A stretch of 64,000 nt of DNA from Triglochin maritima (taxonomy: Eukaryota > Streptophyta > Magnoliopsida > Alismatales > Juncaginaceae). This document shows positions 11,962 through 22,719 of the stretch, in pieces (the stretch's first letter is position 1; each line of letters starts with the position of its first letter). The notes below the pieces were generated by a model. That model did not search any database and was not told the DNA's origin. It saw nothing but the letters and a program-made list of their open reading frames with translations. A program made the translations under genes and the position numbers. The DNA lies in contig OY821788.1 of NCBI GenBank assembly GCA_963682175.1, forward strand, positions 10,868,001-10,932,000, read 5' to 3'.

Positions 11962-13364
11962 TGTTGAACGTTTTATATTAAACTTCAAGTGCACGGCCGC
12001 GATGAAGCGGTGGCAAGTACGGGTCGTCCTCAGGGAGGTGAGTAGCATCTTGTTTATCAGAAATCAAGTGGCAAAAATTGGGGGAGAAAGATTGATTATG
12101 CTACTCTACACTAAACTACGCTAAGAAGTATGAAATGCGAACGAAAGAAACAAACAATGAAATGACAACTAAGCTAAGAACAAAAGAAGAATGCTGGAAT
12201 ACAGAGTTGGAAAAACCCCTAAGGGGTGGAGTGAGTGCACACAAGCAAAGAGGTGGGTGTTGAACACATTCTTTAAGCACAAATTAAGGTGGTGTTATCA
12301 TGCATAGGAAGTGTCTAAATGTTGTGGCAAAAGCTATCAATCTATTCACCAACTTAGTTGATTAACATTTACATATGCAAGATGTTTATTTCAGAACCTA
12401 AACAAGCATGAGAGGTGTCTAATCATTTTGGTAAAACTCATCAAGTTATAAATTCTATCCTAAACAAGCAAGCATACATTCATGTTTTATCAACACATTG
12501 GAAATAAAGCATTCAATCCATTCTCATTTGCATGTATGTACATCTACTCCACCCCCAAAGGGGATGAAACTACTCACTAAACATTACAATAATTATTAAA
12601 CTAAACAAAGAAAATATATTAACTAAGCTAATAAAACTAATGAAATGAGATTAAGCAAAGCAAAACAAGAAACATAAAACAAACAACATAATAAAGAAAA
12701 CTTGTATTAAAATGACTCACATTAAAAGTAGCATCCTCCTACTTTAGTGTGTGCTTCAAGGCCTCACTTATAGTAGGAAGAATAACCACTTAAAATATGG
12801 AGTGATTACAATAGGAGGTGAAGAGTTCTATTTATAGCCATGGAAAAAGCTAATCCGGGACACTCCCCCGATGTGAGACTAAACCAATACCAAACATAGC
12901 CTAAACGAACATTAATACAAGTCCAGGAGAAATTTGGGCGGATCCTGAGTAATATGGACAGCCAATTAGCGGTCCAAAACCGCCAATTGGCGGTCCAAAA
13001 ACTTCGGATCGCGTTGGAATTTGTTGTGGGCTTTTCTTTCTGGTATTGTTGGTCATTGATGCGGTTACTTGACTTGTTGGAGCTCCGACCCGAATCGAAT
13101 TGGTAAAATACTCTCCATGATGGTGTGGAGTATTCTGTTTTTCTTTTAGGTCCTCCTACCTTACATTCAGGTCCTTCTCCCTTGCATCTTAGTCCCCAAA
13201 TCTGACAATTCAGTCCTTTTTCCCAGCTTTTAGGTCCTTTTATGCTTCATCTCTTCAAACCTATTTATTCCTGAAAACTAAACATAAAATTCGTAACATG
13301 GCATTGTTTAGGTGAAAGATAATGGATATAAGATACAAATATAAACATAAAATGATGCCAATCA
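11962..13364 (-). repeat. 3' LTR of element B
   Basis: The 1403-bp minus-strand LTR has ends TGTTGAACG (low-coordinate side) and CCAATCA (high side). It contains a TATA-like block in the minus sense near 12830 and a CCGCCAATTGGCGG palindrome pair spaced 21 bp near 12960-13000. The internal region follows at 13365 with a C-rich tract, the complement of the polypurine tract. Bases 11957-11961 (ACGCT) would be one target-site copy; the other was lost in the deletion at 29627. Confidence 0.8.
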
Positions 13365-13491
13365 AATACCCCCACACCTAACTTTTGCTAGTCCTGAGCA
13401 AAACAAAGAAAGAGAAAAGCATACGAAAAACAAGAAATCCTAACTCACTTTCGTAGGAATCACGGTTGCACTTAGCACGTGCAACAAGCCG

Positions 13492-15391
13492 TTAAACCTC
13501 CTTGTCTCCAAGGAGGAGGAGTGTTGTCTCCTGAGGGTTTTCAAGCTCACTCTGTTGCATTGCGAAGACAGGCAATGAGTTTTCCCTGGGCCCACGAACA
13601 TTCTCAACGGGTTGCATTGGGGTTAGGGGTGTTCGTTGATTTTGTTGTGCTTTCTCCAATTGGCGGATGAGATTTAGATTTAAAGGTTCATCCATGGGTT
13701 CATGTTGCTTACCAGATTTGAACACATGAAACTCGGCACTCATGTTACCAAATGAGAGCTTCATGAGACCATTTCTACAATTAATCAAGGCATTGGAGGT
13801 TGCCAGAAATGATCTACCCAAAATCAAAGGTATTTGAGAGTGTTGTTCGCAACAGGATTGGTATCGAGGACAACAAAATCGACTGGAAATATAAAATCTC
13901 CAACTTTGATAAGCACATCCTCGATAATCCCCATGGAAATGCGAATGGATCTATCCGCCAATTGGAGGGTGATCTTCGTTGGTTTCAATTCTCCGAAGTT
14001 CAACTGTTTATAAACAGAGAATGGGAGGAGGTTGACCGCTGATACTAAATCAAGCAAAACATTGCTGATTCTAGTGTCCCCTATCGTACACTGAATAGTA
14101 GGACACCCAGAGTCCTTGTATTTTGTGTAGGTGGGATTTGACAAAAGTGAGCTGATATTTGCAGCCAAGAATGCTTTCTTAGGAACATTGGTCTTCCTCT
14201 TGGTTGTGCAGAGATCCTTCAACACTTTGGCATATTGAGGTATTTGTTGGATGAAATCCAACAAGGAGATGTTAACCTTTACTTGCTTAAACACCTCTAA
14301 TATCTTGTCCATGTTGTCACTCTGCTTTTTGGTTAACCTACTTGGATAGAGAGCTTTTGGCAGGTAGGTTTTCTGCGGTGCCTGAGAAGGAAGCCTTGGT
14401 GTATTACCCTCACCCTCAACCTCTTCTTCACCATCATTCCCACTGAGGGGCTGCATAGATGGTGGTTGTTGTGGCAAGGAAATGTGATTGTCAACCTGTT
14501 TTCCATTCCTTAAGGTCACAATGGAATTGACATGGTGAACAAGTTCCTCCACATGGTTCACTTGCCTCCCCCGAGGTACCACATTCTCATTTTGCATGTG
14601 TTGTTGGTACATACGGGGGTTAGCCTCAGGCTGGCTAGGAAAAGACTCTCTCTCTCTCTTTCATGTACAGATTGAGCCAATTGGCCCATCTGAAGCTCTT
14701 GAGATTTGATGGTCTGCTAATTTAAAGTGAGAACTTGACTCGTGGTTGTTGGAATTGAATCGAGTTTCCATATTGTTGGAATTTGGGAAACCCGATTGAT
14801 TGGTGGTTTGCGCTTGGGGTTGCTGATAAGATTGTGCATGCATGGGAGGTTGGTGTGATTGTTAATGTGGTCTAGAGGGGTTTGAAGGACCACCCGGGGC
14901 ATTAGTTTGGTTCCATGAAAAATTGGGGTGGTTCTTCCATGCAGGATTATAAGATGATGAGTATGGGTCATTCATGGCTCTATCATAGATGGCGTTGACA
15001 CGCCCCATCTCAGGAGGAATGGACTCACACTCGCTATCTACATGACCTATCCTACCACATGAATGACAGGGAACTGGACCAGATGTTGACGTGTGAGGTG
15101 CACCATGTTGGTTTTGGAGCTCAATCGAATCCATACGGCGCATTAAGGCCGCCATGCGCGCCTCGGAGGCCGTAGTGGTATCGACAACAAATGCGGCACC
15201 CGATCTAGTCGAGTTTACATTTGTGATCCTCGCTCCTATGCTAGATGATGCAGGTGATTCCCTCACACTCTCCCATTGCATGGTTTTCTCAGCAAGGTCT
15301 TCTAGGAAAGCCCATGCCTCTCTTTCATCCTTTCCCAAGAACTCTCCTTGACACATGGACTCAAGGAGCGTTCTTGACAGGATGTGAAGAC
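13492..15391 (-). pseudogene. Element B gag-protease gene, 3' two thirds
   Basis: On the minus strand the frame enters from the insertion site at 15391 and runs through the end of the gag domain and a CCHC knuckle (CHSCGRIGHVDSEC, about 15070-15030). A glutamine-rich linker and a retropepsin-like domain follow. At the active site it reads LLDLVSAVNLLP; related elements have DLG-S/A-S, so a key glycine is replaced by valine. It ends ENPQETTLLLLGDKEV at 13492. Breaks: stop TAA at 14862, stop TGA near 14661, and a frameshift near 13825. No polymerase or integrase follows before the LTR. The 5' third of the gene is at 28486-29194, beyond the inserted array, and the frame is in phase across the target duplication. 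Confidence 0.8.
15387..15391. repeat. Target-site duplication AAGAC, left copy
   Basis: AAGAC precedes the first LTR and is repeated exactly at 28486-28490 after the third LTR, so the whole three-LTR array sits in one insertion site. Confidence 0.9.
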
Positions 15392-15760
15392 TGATTGACA
15401 TCATTTCATGCTCATATTTGTATCTTATATCCATTATCTTACACCGAAGCAATGCTACGTGACGAGTTTTATGTTTAGTTTTCAGGAATAAAGAGGTTTG
15501 AAGAGAAGAGCCATGAAAGGACCCAAAAGCTGGGAAAAAGGACTGAATGGTGAGATCTAGGGACCAAGATGCAAGGGAGAAGGACCTGAATGTAAGACAG
15601 AAGGACCTAAGAGCAAAACAGAATACTCCACACCATCATGGGGAGTATTTTACCAATTCTATTCGGGTCGGAGCTCCAACAAGTCGAGTAACCGCATCAA
15701 AGACCAACAATACCAGAAAGCAAAGCCCACAACAAATTCCAACACGATCCGACAATTTTG

Positions 15761-15799
15761 GACCGCCAATTGGCGGTCTTGGACCGCTAATTGGCGGTC
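15761..15799. promoter_or_regulatory. Paired palindromes, 21 bp apart, in family T U3
   Basis: GACCGCCAATTGGCGGTC (15761-15778) is a perfect 18-bp palindrome; GACCGCTAATTGGCGGTC (15782-15799) is the same with one change. Start-to-start spacing is 21 bp. Copies are at 21527-21565 and 27293-27331 and in every other LTR of this superfamily in the window. They lie about 120-160 bp upstream of the TATA box, the place for an enhancer. A regulatory role is inference. Confidence 0.55.
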
Positions 15800-15919
15800 T
15801 ATATTGCTCAGGATCCGTCGAAATTTCTCCTGGACTTGTATTAATGTTCGTTTAGGCTATTTTTGGTATTGGTTTAGTCCCACATCGGGGGATTGTCCCC
15901 GATTAGCTTTTTCCATGCT

Positions 15920-15927
15920 TATAAATA
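15920..15927 (+). promoter_or_regulatory. TATA box of family T LTR 1
   Basis: TATAAATA, conserved at the same offset (528 bases from the LTR start) in LTR 2 (21686) and LTR 3 (27452), and in the LTRs of E, D and the solo LTR. Confidence 0.7.
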
Positions 15928-16959
15928 GAACTCTTCACCTTCCATTGTGATTACCCATTGCTTGGTGGCATTCTCTCTACTAAGGAGTGAGCCTTGAAGC
16001 AAAAACTCAAGGTGGAGAAGAATGCTACCTTCAATGTGAGTCATTTTGTTAATAAAATAATTCTTCTAGTTTCTTTAAATCTTGTCTTTTAATTTGTGCA
16101 TGTTTGTTTAGTCTTTCCTTTCCTTTTATGTTTCTTTAATGCTTCTTGCCTTCTTAGTTAACTTTCATTTCAGTATTATGTTTTCTTTGCTTAGTCTAAT
16201 CAGTAGTGTAATGAGTAGTGAGTAGTTCCATCCCCATTTGGGGGGTGGAGAAATATGTGATATAATCATGTAGTGTATTAAGTGTGTGTTATTTTTATCC
16301 CTTGAGCTTTATATGATTTCCATAACCATCTAATGGGTCTCCACTCCTATCTTTGATAGGCTAATGCTCTTGAATGAAGCTTAGCTTATGCTTTGATTAG
16401 TGGACCTATTTTATGGGGAATGATAAGGTTAGGATATGGATGAAGTTAATGTTGGAAACACAATTTGTAGTGTATGTGCTCTTGTTGCCTTTACCTTAGC
16501 TAATGTCTTGTATGTTTTAATGATGTAGTGAAATCTTAATTCATGTAGAGGCATAGTAGGGTATAGTCTTTATACTTGAGTTCATGTAGCTTCATTCCAA
16601 TTATTGTCTTGTATGTTTTAATGATGTAGTCATATCTTAATTCATGTGGAGGCAAAGTTGGATGTAGTTTTATGATTTCATGCACTACATGTTGTGAGGA
16701 GCTTAATGAACACACACACACTTCTTTATGTTCACATTATTTCTCTACCCCCTTTGGGGTTTAGTTTTATTGCTTATCTCCATTTCCATTTGCATCTTAG
16801 TGTAGTTTAGTGTAACCAATCCTTTTCTCCTTTCTTTACCCCTTGCCTTCGCACAAACCAAGTGTCGACACACCTCCCAGTGGACGACCCGTATTTGCCA
16901 CCGCTTCAACGCGGCCGTGCACTTGCGGTAGAAATATAAAACGAGATCAATCAAGTTTT

Positions 16960-16977
16960 TGGCGCCGTTGCCGGGGA
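16960..16977 (+). other. Primer binding site, tRNA-Asp type
   Basis: TGGCGCCGTTGCCGGGGA is complementary to the 3' end of plant tRNA-Asp, the primer used by Athila-like Ty3/gypsy elements. It lies 6 bases inside the LTR end. The second unit has the identical site at 22726-22743. Confidence 0.85.
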
Positions 16978-17111
16978 GGTGCTCTGTCCAGACCTTGGTT
17001 TGGACGATTCGAGGGGTTTTTGATTTTTTGTGTCCAGTTTTCTTAGTTTCAGGGAACCATCAGATCAAGGGGAGGCTACTGGGAAAGTTTGAGGAAGCAA
17101 GTCCAAAAATA

Positions 17112-17150
17112 GACCGCCAATCAGCGGTTGGAGACCGCCAATTGGCGGCC
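17112..17150. promoter_or_regulatory. Second palindrome pair in the leader
   Basis: GACCGCCAATCAGCGGTTGG and GACCGCCAATTGGCGGCC start 21 bp apart, only about 135 bases after the primer site, and repeat the arrangement seen in U3. The same pair is in unit 2 (22878-22916) and, inverted, in D near 45230-45270. Its function is unknown. Confidence 0.45.
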
Positions 17151-18089
17151 TGGTGAGGGCTTCCTGCTTCCATTTTTTTTGTGGTAGTTAGTGCTGTAAC
17201 TTGTGTTATCTGGGAGTCTAATTTTGCATGCTGTGACTTCTACTTTGCTCCCAGATTTAATTTCAATCCCCTTTAATCAACTTGGACCATAAAACTCAAA
17301 GCAAAAGACTAGACTTCTTGCCATCTAGGTCATGCATCATTTGTAGACCTTGCATGCATTTGTCTTTTCTTTTCCTTACATTTTGTTGTTGATTGCTGGC
17401 GTGAGGTACGTGCACCCCGATCTCTCATTCATGCATGTTTCGATCATGCATTAGTTAGTAAGGTGCATCAGGACAAGAGTGAGTTGAGCGTTTGATTGGA
17501 GTGATTGATTGCTAGATTTAAGCTCAAAACGCTACTAAGGAGGGGCTGTCCCATAAAAGATAAGGTGGGGGATTTCATCACCCTTTCCTTGGCCCAAAAA
17601 AAAAAATCACTCTTAATAAAGCCTTAACTAAAAGCAAGTAGACATTGGCCCTAAGGAATTCGGACGCACTAGGAGAGTAATCTAGTCGAGACCGTCATGA
17701 CCTGATCGGCGTTGCCTACCTTGTCGATAGTAGGAGGTACTGGATCTCCGGATCTGGTATCACTTGCTGGGCATTGTGGTCCTCGTTGTAGGGAGGTGAG
17801 GCGTGTCGAGGCTAGTGACCTCGAAGTTAGGCGTCGTCTAGCTTAAGGACCCATTGCCTTACATTGTTTGAGCCGTGCTTGCTAGTTAGGCTTCTTCCTG
17901 ATCCCGTTACCTACGCTAGCTTTAGGGATTCTTCCCTTCTCCTCTGAGTCATCTTCTTCTCACCTTCTTCTACGTTATAGTCTCCTCCCCTTTACACTCT
18001 CTGGTAGCGTTTTAGGGTCGAGTCGAGCACTTTTTGTGAGCTTAGTCTCGTGGTGGTGAGAGTGGTCGACTCGAGAGTTGTTTGTTGAG

Positions 18090-19517
18090 ATGGATGGTTA
18101 CATGGGCGACCATCCATATCATTGTTGGGACCAGGATGATTCTCCCTGGTACTCTGGACCCATGCAACCTGGGGTGCCTCAGACTAACACCCTGTATGGT
18201 TGGGATAATCCTCATTGTGTGACTGAGCAATCTTCATATTGGGGTAACATGAGAGAGGCACCGACTGCTAGACCACCATCTAGTTACGTCGCATCATATG
18301 TTGGTCATCAATCTGAGACATTACAAGAACCTTTGGCCTCTTTCATGCATGTGGTAGATGACATGGGTGCACCGGTGGCTCCAGTAGCCGTACCGTGTCA
18401 CTATTGTGGGTTGAGTGATCATGATTTCGGGGAATGTCCTTATGTTCCCCCAGAGCCTGAGTATGAGCACACATTTTCCCAAAATGCTCATTATGACCAT
18501 TACGCATCCGCGTACAACCCGAGAGGGATGGATTCGTGGGGAGACAATTCGTATTCAAATTCTTATACATCATTTCCACCCCAATATCCTCCTCCCGAAT
18601 ACCCAGAATTCTACCAACACCCCACTTCAAATCATTGGACTCATTCTCAGCCCATCAACACCCAACCCCAAAATTTCCCAAGATCTGACTTGGACCTCCT
18701 CGTTGACCGCATACATAATCTGACACTTCAAGTGAGTCAACTGACGCAACAATTAAGTGAGGAGAGTGACATTTCATGTCAGCATGAGGATTCTTCTTTT
18801 GATATCGAACCACCACCACATCCACAAATTCAAAGCACAACCTTTCAAAGTCAAACAACTAGTCAGTCTGAGGGACTTGGGGTTTCAATTCACGATCACT
18901 TAGTGGAGGATTCGATTCAAATTGAGAATAACTTGGACCAGTTTCATTATGAGTCGGCACATGATTGTGCCTTATCTTTTTGTCCCGTGGCCCTTGAGCC
19001 ACATGATCTTCATATTGTGCCTCTTAAGGACTCACCTCTGGTGGAGCAAGAGCTCCCTAGTACCCTCAATTTCAAACAACCTGATGAGAGTTTGCCTCTC
19101 ACTATTGTTCCTGATCATCTTGGAAATGATGGAACATCAAACAACTACATTGCTCATGAGGGTATTAGGAGTTCATTGGAGGATACTTTGGGTATGATAC
19201 CCACTTCCTGTTCTCCTGGTGAGTTGGACATGCATAACGAGGTACTTGACCTCGTTCCGACCCACCAGCCTGTTGGTTGGAGAGTTTGGATTGATGATCA
19301 TAACTTCAGTTCCGCAACGGGAGATATTTTTCTTTCGTTGCCCCTTATTTACCAAACTCTCGAGAGGTTCAAGATCTTTCAGTTTGATCCTTTGAATGAG
19401 ACGCCTTTGCGTCCAATTCATGAACCTCTCATTTCATCTGGTGCTCTTTGTGAAGGGGGCCCACGCATGCGTATTCTGGCCCCGCGTGGTGTCATGTTCC
19501 CTTTCCAAGTGCATTGA
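18090..19517 (+). CDS. Gag-like zinc-knuckle protein of family T, unit 1
   Basis: This 475-residue protein is the only gene of the element. Start chosen at the ATG at 18090 because the frame upstream has no conserved ATG in the three copies and D shares this one. Residues 1-100 are rich in Trp, Tyr, Pro and Ser. A CCHC knuckle follows at C103, C106, H111, C116 (CHYCGLSDHDFGEC), then a Tyr/Pro-rich segment (about 120-195), a short heptad-like segment (DLLVDRIHNLTLQVSQLTQQL, about 205-225, given here only as its positions with Leu/Val spacing) and an acidic tail. Retroviral knuckles bind RNA, so it probably packages element RNA. No standard gag capsid domain, protease or polymerase is recognisable. 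Asp follows Ser in the knuckle where unit 2 and D have Gly; the metal ligands are intact. The function is inferred from the knuckle and context only. Confidence 0.75.
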   Translation: MDGYMGDHPYHCWDQDDSPWYSGPMQPGVPQTNTLYGWDNPHCVTEQSSYWGNMREAPTARPPSSYVASYVGHQSETLQEPLASFMHVVDDMGAPVAPVAVPCHYCGLSDHDFGECPYVPPEPEYEHTFSQNAHYDHYASAYNPRGMDSWGDNSYSNSYTSFPPQYPPPEYPEFYQHPTSNHWTHSQPINTQPQNFPRSDLDLLVDRIHNLTLQVSQLTQQLSEESDISCQHEDSSFDIEPPPHPQIQSTTFQSQTTSQSEGLGVSIHDHLVEDSIQIENNLDQFHYESAHDCALSFCPVALEPHDLHIVPLKDSPLVEQELPSTLNFKQPDESLPLTIVPDHLGNDGTSNNYIAHEGIRSSLEDTLGMIPTSCSPGELDMHNEVLDLVPTHQPVGWRVWIDDHNFSSATGDIFLSLPLIYQTLERFKIFQFDPLNETPLRPIHEPLISSGALCEGGPRMRILAPRGVMFPFQVH

Positions 19518-19589
19518 CCCACTCTTGAGGTTCCCATTTGATGTCTTTTGACAAATGAAGATGGGAACTTATGTTTGTACATAGTTATA

Positions 19590-19633
19590 AAAAAAAGAAA
19601 AAAAAAGAAGAAAAAAAAGAAAAAAAAAGAAGT
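19590..19633 (+). repeat. A-rich simple repeat after the gag-like gene
   Basis: Runs of A broken by single G residues. The copy in unit 2 (25355-25397) differs in length by one or a few bases, one of the few differences between the units. Confidence 0.7.
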
Positions 19634-21157
19634 ACAATAAAAGACTCCTTCAGTGAGCATTGATTGTTGTGAGCCCCAACCCTTGTGTATTTGGGCTCCA
19701 TTTCTTTCACGTATTTGTATCCCTTCTTTAGCATCTCACAGGTTTTGAGGGAATTCGGGTTATGTCCATCAACATGACCTTGCACTTCCCTTTGTACTTC
19801 ATGTTGGTGAGATCTCTCCTTTTTATGCATCAATCCATGTAGTATCTTGCTTGCATTCATTGAGGACAATGCATGAAGTAGGTGTGGGGGGGTGTTTTAC
19901 GTGTGTACATAGTCGAGTCTTTTCTTTTGATTTTGCTTTCTTTTGTTTGCATGTTTAGGGTCATGTTAGTGTGATGCATTTAATATCGATATATCTGCTT
20001 GCCATGATCCTTGGGTGACTTGTCTTCTTTTGCTTGCCTAGTGCTTCAAAATTTTCACATTTCTTTCAAAATCTTCATTTGTTTTCGAAAGAAAATGTTT
20101 TGTGGGTTTTGCGTGTGTTTAGCATGTGCAAAACCGTTGAGAGGCAAAGTAAAAAGAAAGCTCCCAAAATTGTCTTGAACTTGATGCATTAGGATATCTA
20201 ATACGTGGCTTTAGGATTTATCGAGTCGTTAGGATGCACCCCAGTTTTCCCTTGGGTGTGAGTAATCAGTGGGTTTCAGTGCTCAAACATTTAAAGAAGT
20301 CCACCCTGAACCTAGTGAGTCAAATAATTCGTGTTTGTTAGTTTAGGAAGTTTGTTGTAGTCAAGGGCCCTTAATATCTTTTTGTGAAACTTAAGTGTAG
20401 GGGTTTTGGTTCCCATGTAGATAAATGAATAAATAAGTGGTGTTCTCTCTTCTCGCACGGCTCCTATCACTCGGGAAAGTAGGTCTGAGGGGACTTTGTG
20501 CCTGGTGCTTTCGAGACATCTGACTTGGGATGCACCGACCGAACTCCCGTTACACGGGTGGTAGGGATCGCCCTATGTGGAGATTTGGGGGAAGGTGTAC
20601 GTGATAGTGTAAGTCCTCATAGGCAATGATGCACGAAACCTGACCCTGGGAGAATCAAACACCAACCAATAAATGCTCCAAAGAAAAAAAAAGGAAGAAA
20701 AGAAAATGAAAAAAAAGAAAAGAAAAGAAGAGTCAAATAAGAACCAAAATGGACTTTACACTTTGTTTCACATTCAGAAGTTAAGGTTGCCCATGTCTTT
20801 CACTTAATTCCTTAGTTAACTCTCACGAATAACTCATTAGGCTAGGTGTGTGGACTGATTACATATATAGAGTCGACCCGTAGTATTACCGCATTCCATG
20901 ATCGACAAAATAAGTCCAACGAGTCGTGTAGCTAGATTGATTAATGCATCTTGTTCGGATTTTGTGGGTATATCCGCTGAAAACCCTCAGGAGACACCAC
21001 TCCTCCTCCTTGGCAACAAGGAGGTTTAACGGCTTGTTGCACATGCTAAGTGCAACCGTGATTCCTACGAAAGTGAGTTAGGATTTCTTGTTTCTCGTTT
21101 GTTTTTCTCTTTCTTTGTTTTGCTCGAGACTAGCAAAAACTTAGGTGTGGGGGTATT

Positions 21158-22719
21158 TGATTGACATCATTTCATGCTCATATTTGTATCTTATATCCAT
21201 TATCTTACACCGAAGCAATGCTACGTGACGAGTTTTATGTTTAGTTTTCAGGAATAAAGAGGTTTGAAGAGAAGAGCCATGAAAGGACCCAAAAGCTGGG
21301 AAAAAGGACTGAATGGTGAGATCTAGGGACCAAGATGCAAGGGAGAAGGACCTGAATGTAAGACAGAAGGACCTAAGAGCAAAACAGAATACTCCACACC
21401 ATCATGGGGAGTATTTTACCAATTCTATTCGGGTCGGAGCTCCAACAAGTCGAGTAACCGCATCAAAGACCAACAATACCAGAAAGCAAAGCCCACAACA
21501 AATTCCAACACGATCCGACAATTTTGGACCGCCAATTGGCGGTCTTGGACCGCTAATTGGCGGTCTATATTGCTCAGGATCCGTCGAAATTTCTCCTGGA
21601 CTTGTATTAATGTTCGTTTAGGCTATTTTTGGTATTGGTTTAGTCCCACATCGGGGGATTGTCCCCGATTAGCTTTTTCCATGCTTATAAATAGAACTCT
21701 TCACCTTCCATTGTGATTACCCATTGCTTGGTGGCATTCTCTCTACTAAGGAGTGAGCCTTGAAGCAAAAACTCAAGGTGGAGAAGAATGCTACCTTCAA
21801 TGTGAGTCATTTTGTTAATAAAATAATTCTTCTAGTTTCTTTAAATCTTGTCTTTTAATTTGTGCATGTTTGTTTAGTCTTTCCTTTCCTTTTATGTTTC
21901 TTTAATGCTTCTTGCCTTCTTAGTTAACTTTCATTTCAGTATTATGTTTTCTTTGCTTAGTCTAATCAGTAGTGTAATGAGTAGTGAGTAGTTCCATCCC
22001 CATTTGGGGGGTGGAGAAATATGTGATATAATCATGTAGTGTATTAAGTGTGTGTTATTTTTATCCCTTGAGCTTTATATGATTTCCATAACCATCTAAT
22101 GGGTCTCCACTCCTATCTTTGATAGGCTAATGCTCTTGAATGAAGCTTAGCTTATGCTTTGATTAGTGGACCTATTTTATGGGGAATGATAAGGTTAGGA
22201 TATGGATGAAGTTAATGTTGGAAACACAATTTGTAGTGTATGTGCTCTTGTTGCCTTTACCTTAGCTAATGTCTTGTATGTTTTAATGATGTAGTGAAAT
22301 CTTAATTCATGTAGAGGCATAGTAGGGTATAGTCTTTATACTTGAGTTCATGTAGCTTCATTCCAATTATTGTCTTGTATGTTTTAATGATGTAGTCATA
22401 TCTTAATTCATGTGGAGGCAAAGTTGGATGTAGTTTTATGATTTCATGCACTACATGTTGTGAGGAGCTTAATGAACACACACACACTTCTTTATGTTCA
22501 CATTATTTCTCTACCCCCTTTGGGGTTTAGTTTTATTGCTTATCTCCATTTCCATTTGCATCTTAGTGTAGTTTAGTGTAACCAATCCTTTTCTCCTTTC
22601 TTTACCCCTTGCCTTCGCACAAACCAAGTGTCGACACACCTCCCAGTGGACGACCCGTATTTGCCACCGCTTCAACGCGGCCGTGCACTTGCGGTAGAAA
22701 TATAAAACGAGATCAATCA
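21158..22719 (+). repeat. Family T LTR 2 (shared by both units)
   Basis: 1562 bp with the same ends and features as LTR 1. It acts as 3' LTR of unit 1 and 5' LTR of unit 2, the signature of LTR-LTR unequal exchange. TATA box at 21686-21693. Confidence 0.92.

Larger units (their letters stand above)
15392..16953 (+). repeat. Family T LTR 1
   Basis: Starts TGATTGA and ends TCAATCA. U3 contains the paired palindromes at 15761 and 15782; a TATAAATA box lies at 15920-15927, placing transcription start near 15950. It is identical in length to LTRs 2 and 3. A 102-codon open frame at 15547-15855 in U3 is probably fortuitous. Confidence 0.92.
16954..21157 (+). mobile_element. Family T internal region, unit 1
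   Basis: Order: primer site, a leader of about 1.1 kb with a second palindrome pair (17112 and 17133), the gag-like gene, an A/G-rich stretch at 19590-19633, then about 1.5 kb of non-coding 3' region. Near its end (about 20979-21028) it keeps the tail of a protease frame (ENPQETPLLLLGNKEV-stop), a leftover of a gag-protease ancestor like B. A G-rich tract precedes the next LTR. Confidence 0.85.

Noticed and set aside
16960..16977. tRNA-Asp gene
   Set aside because: Only the 18 bases complementary to the tRNA 3' end are present; it is a primer binding site. The same holds for the tRNA-Met-like sites at 40520, 58798 and 61946.
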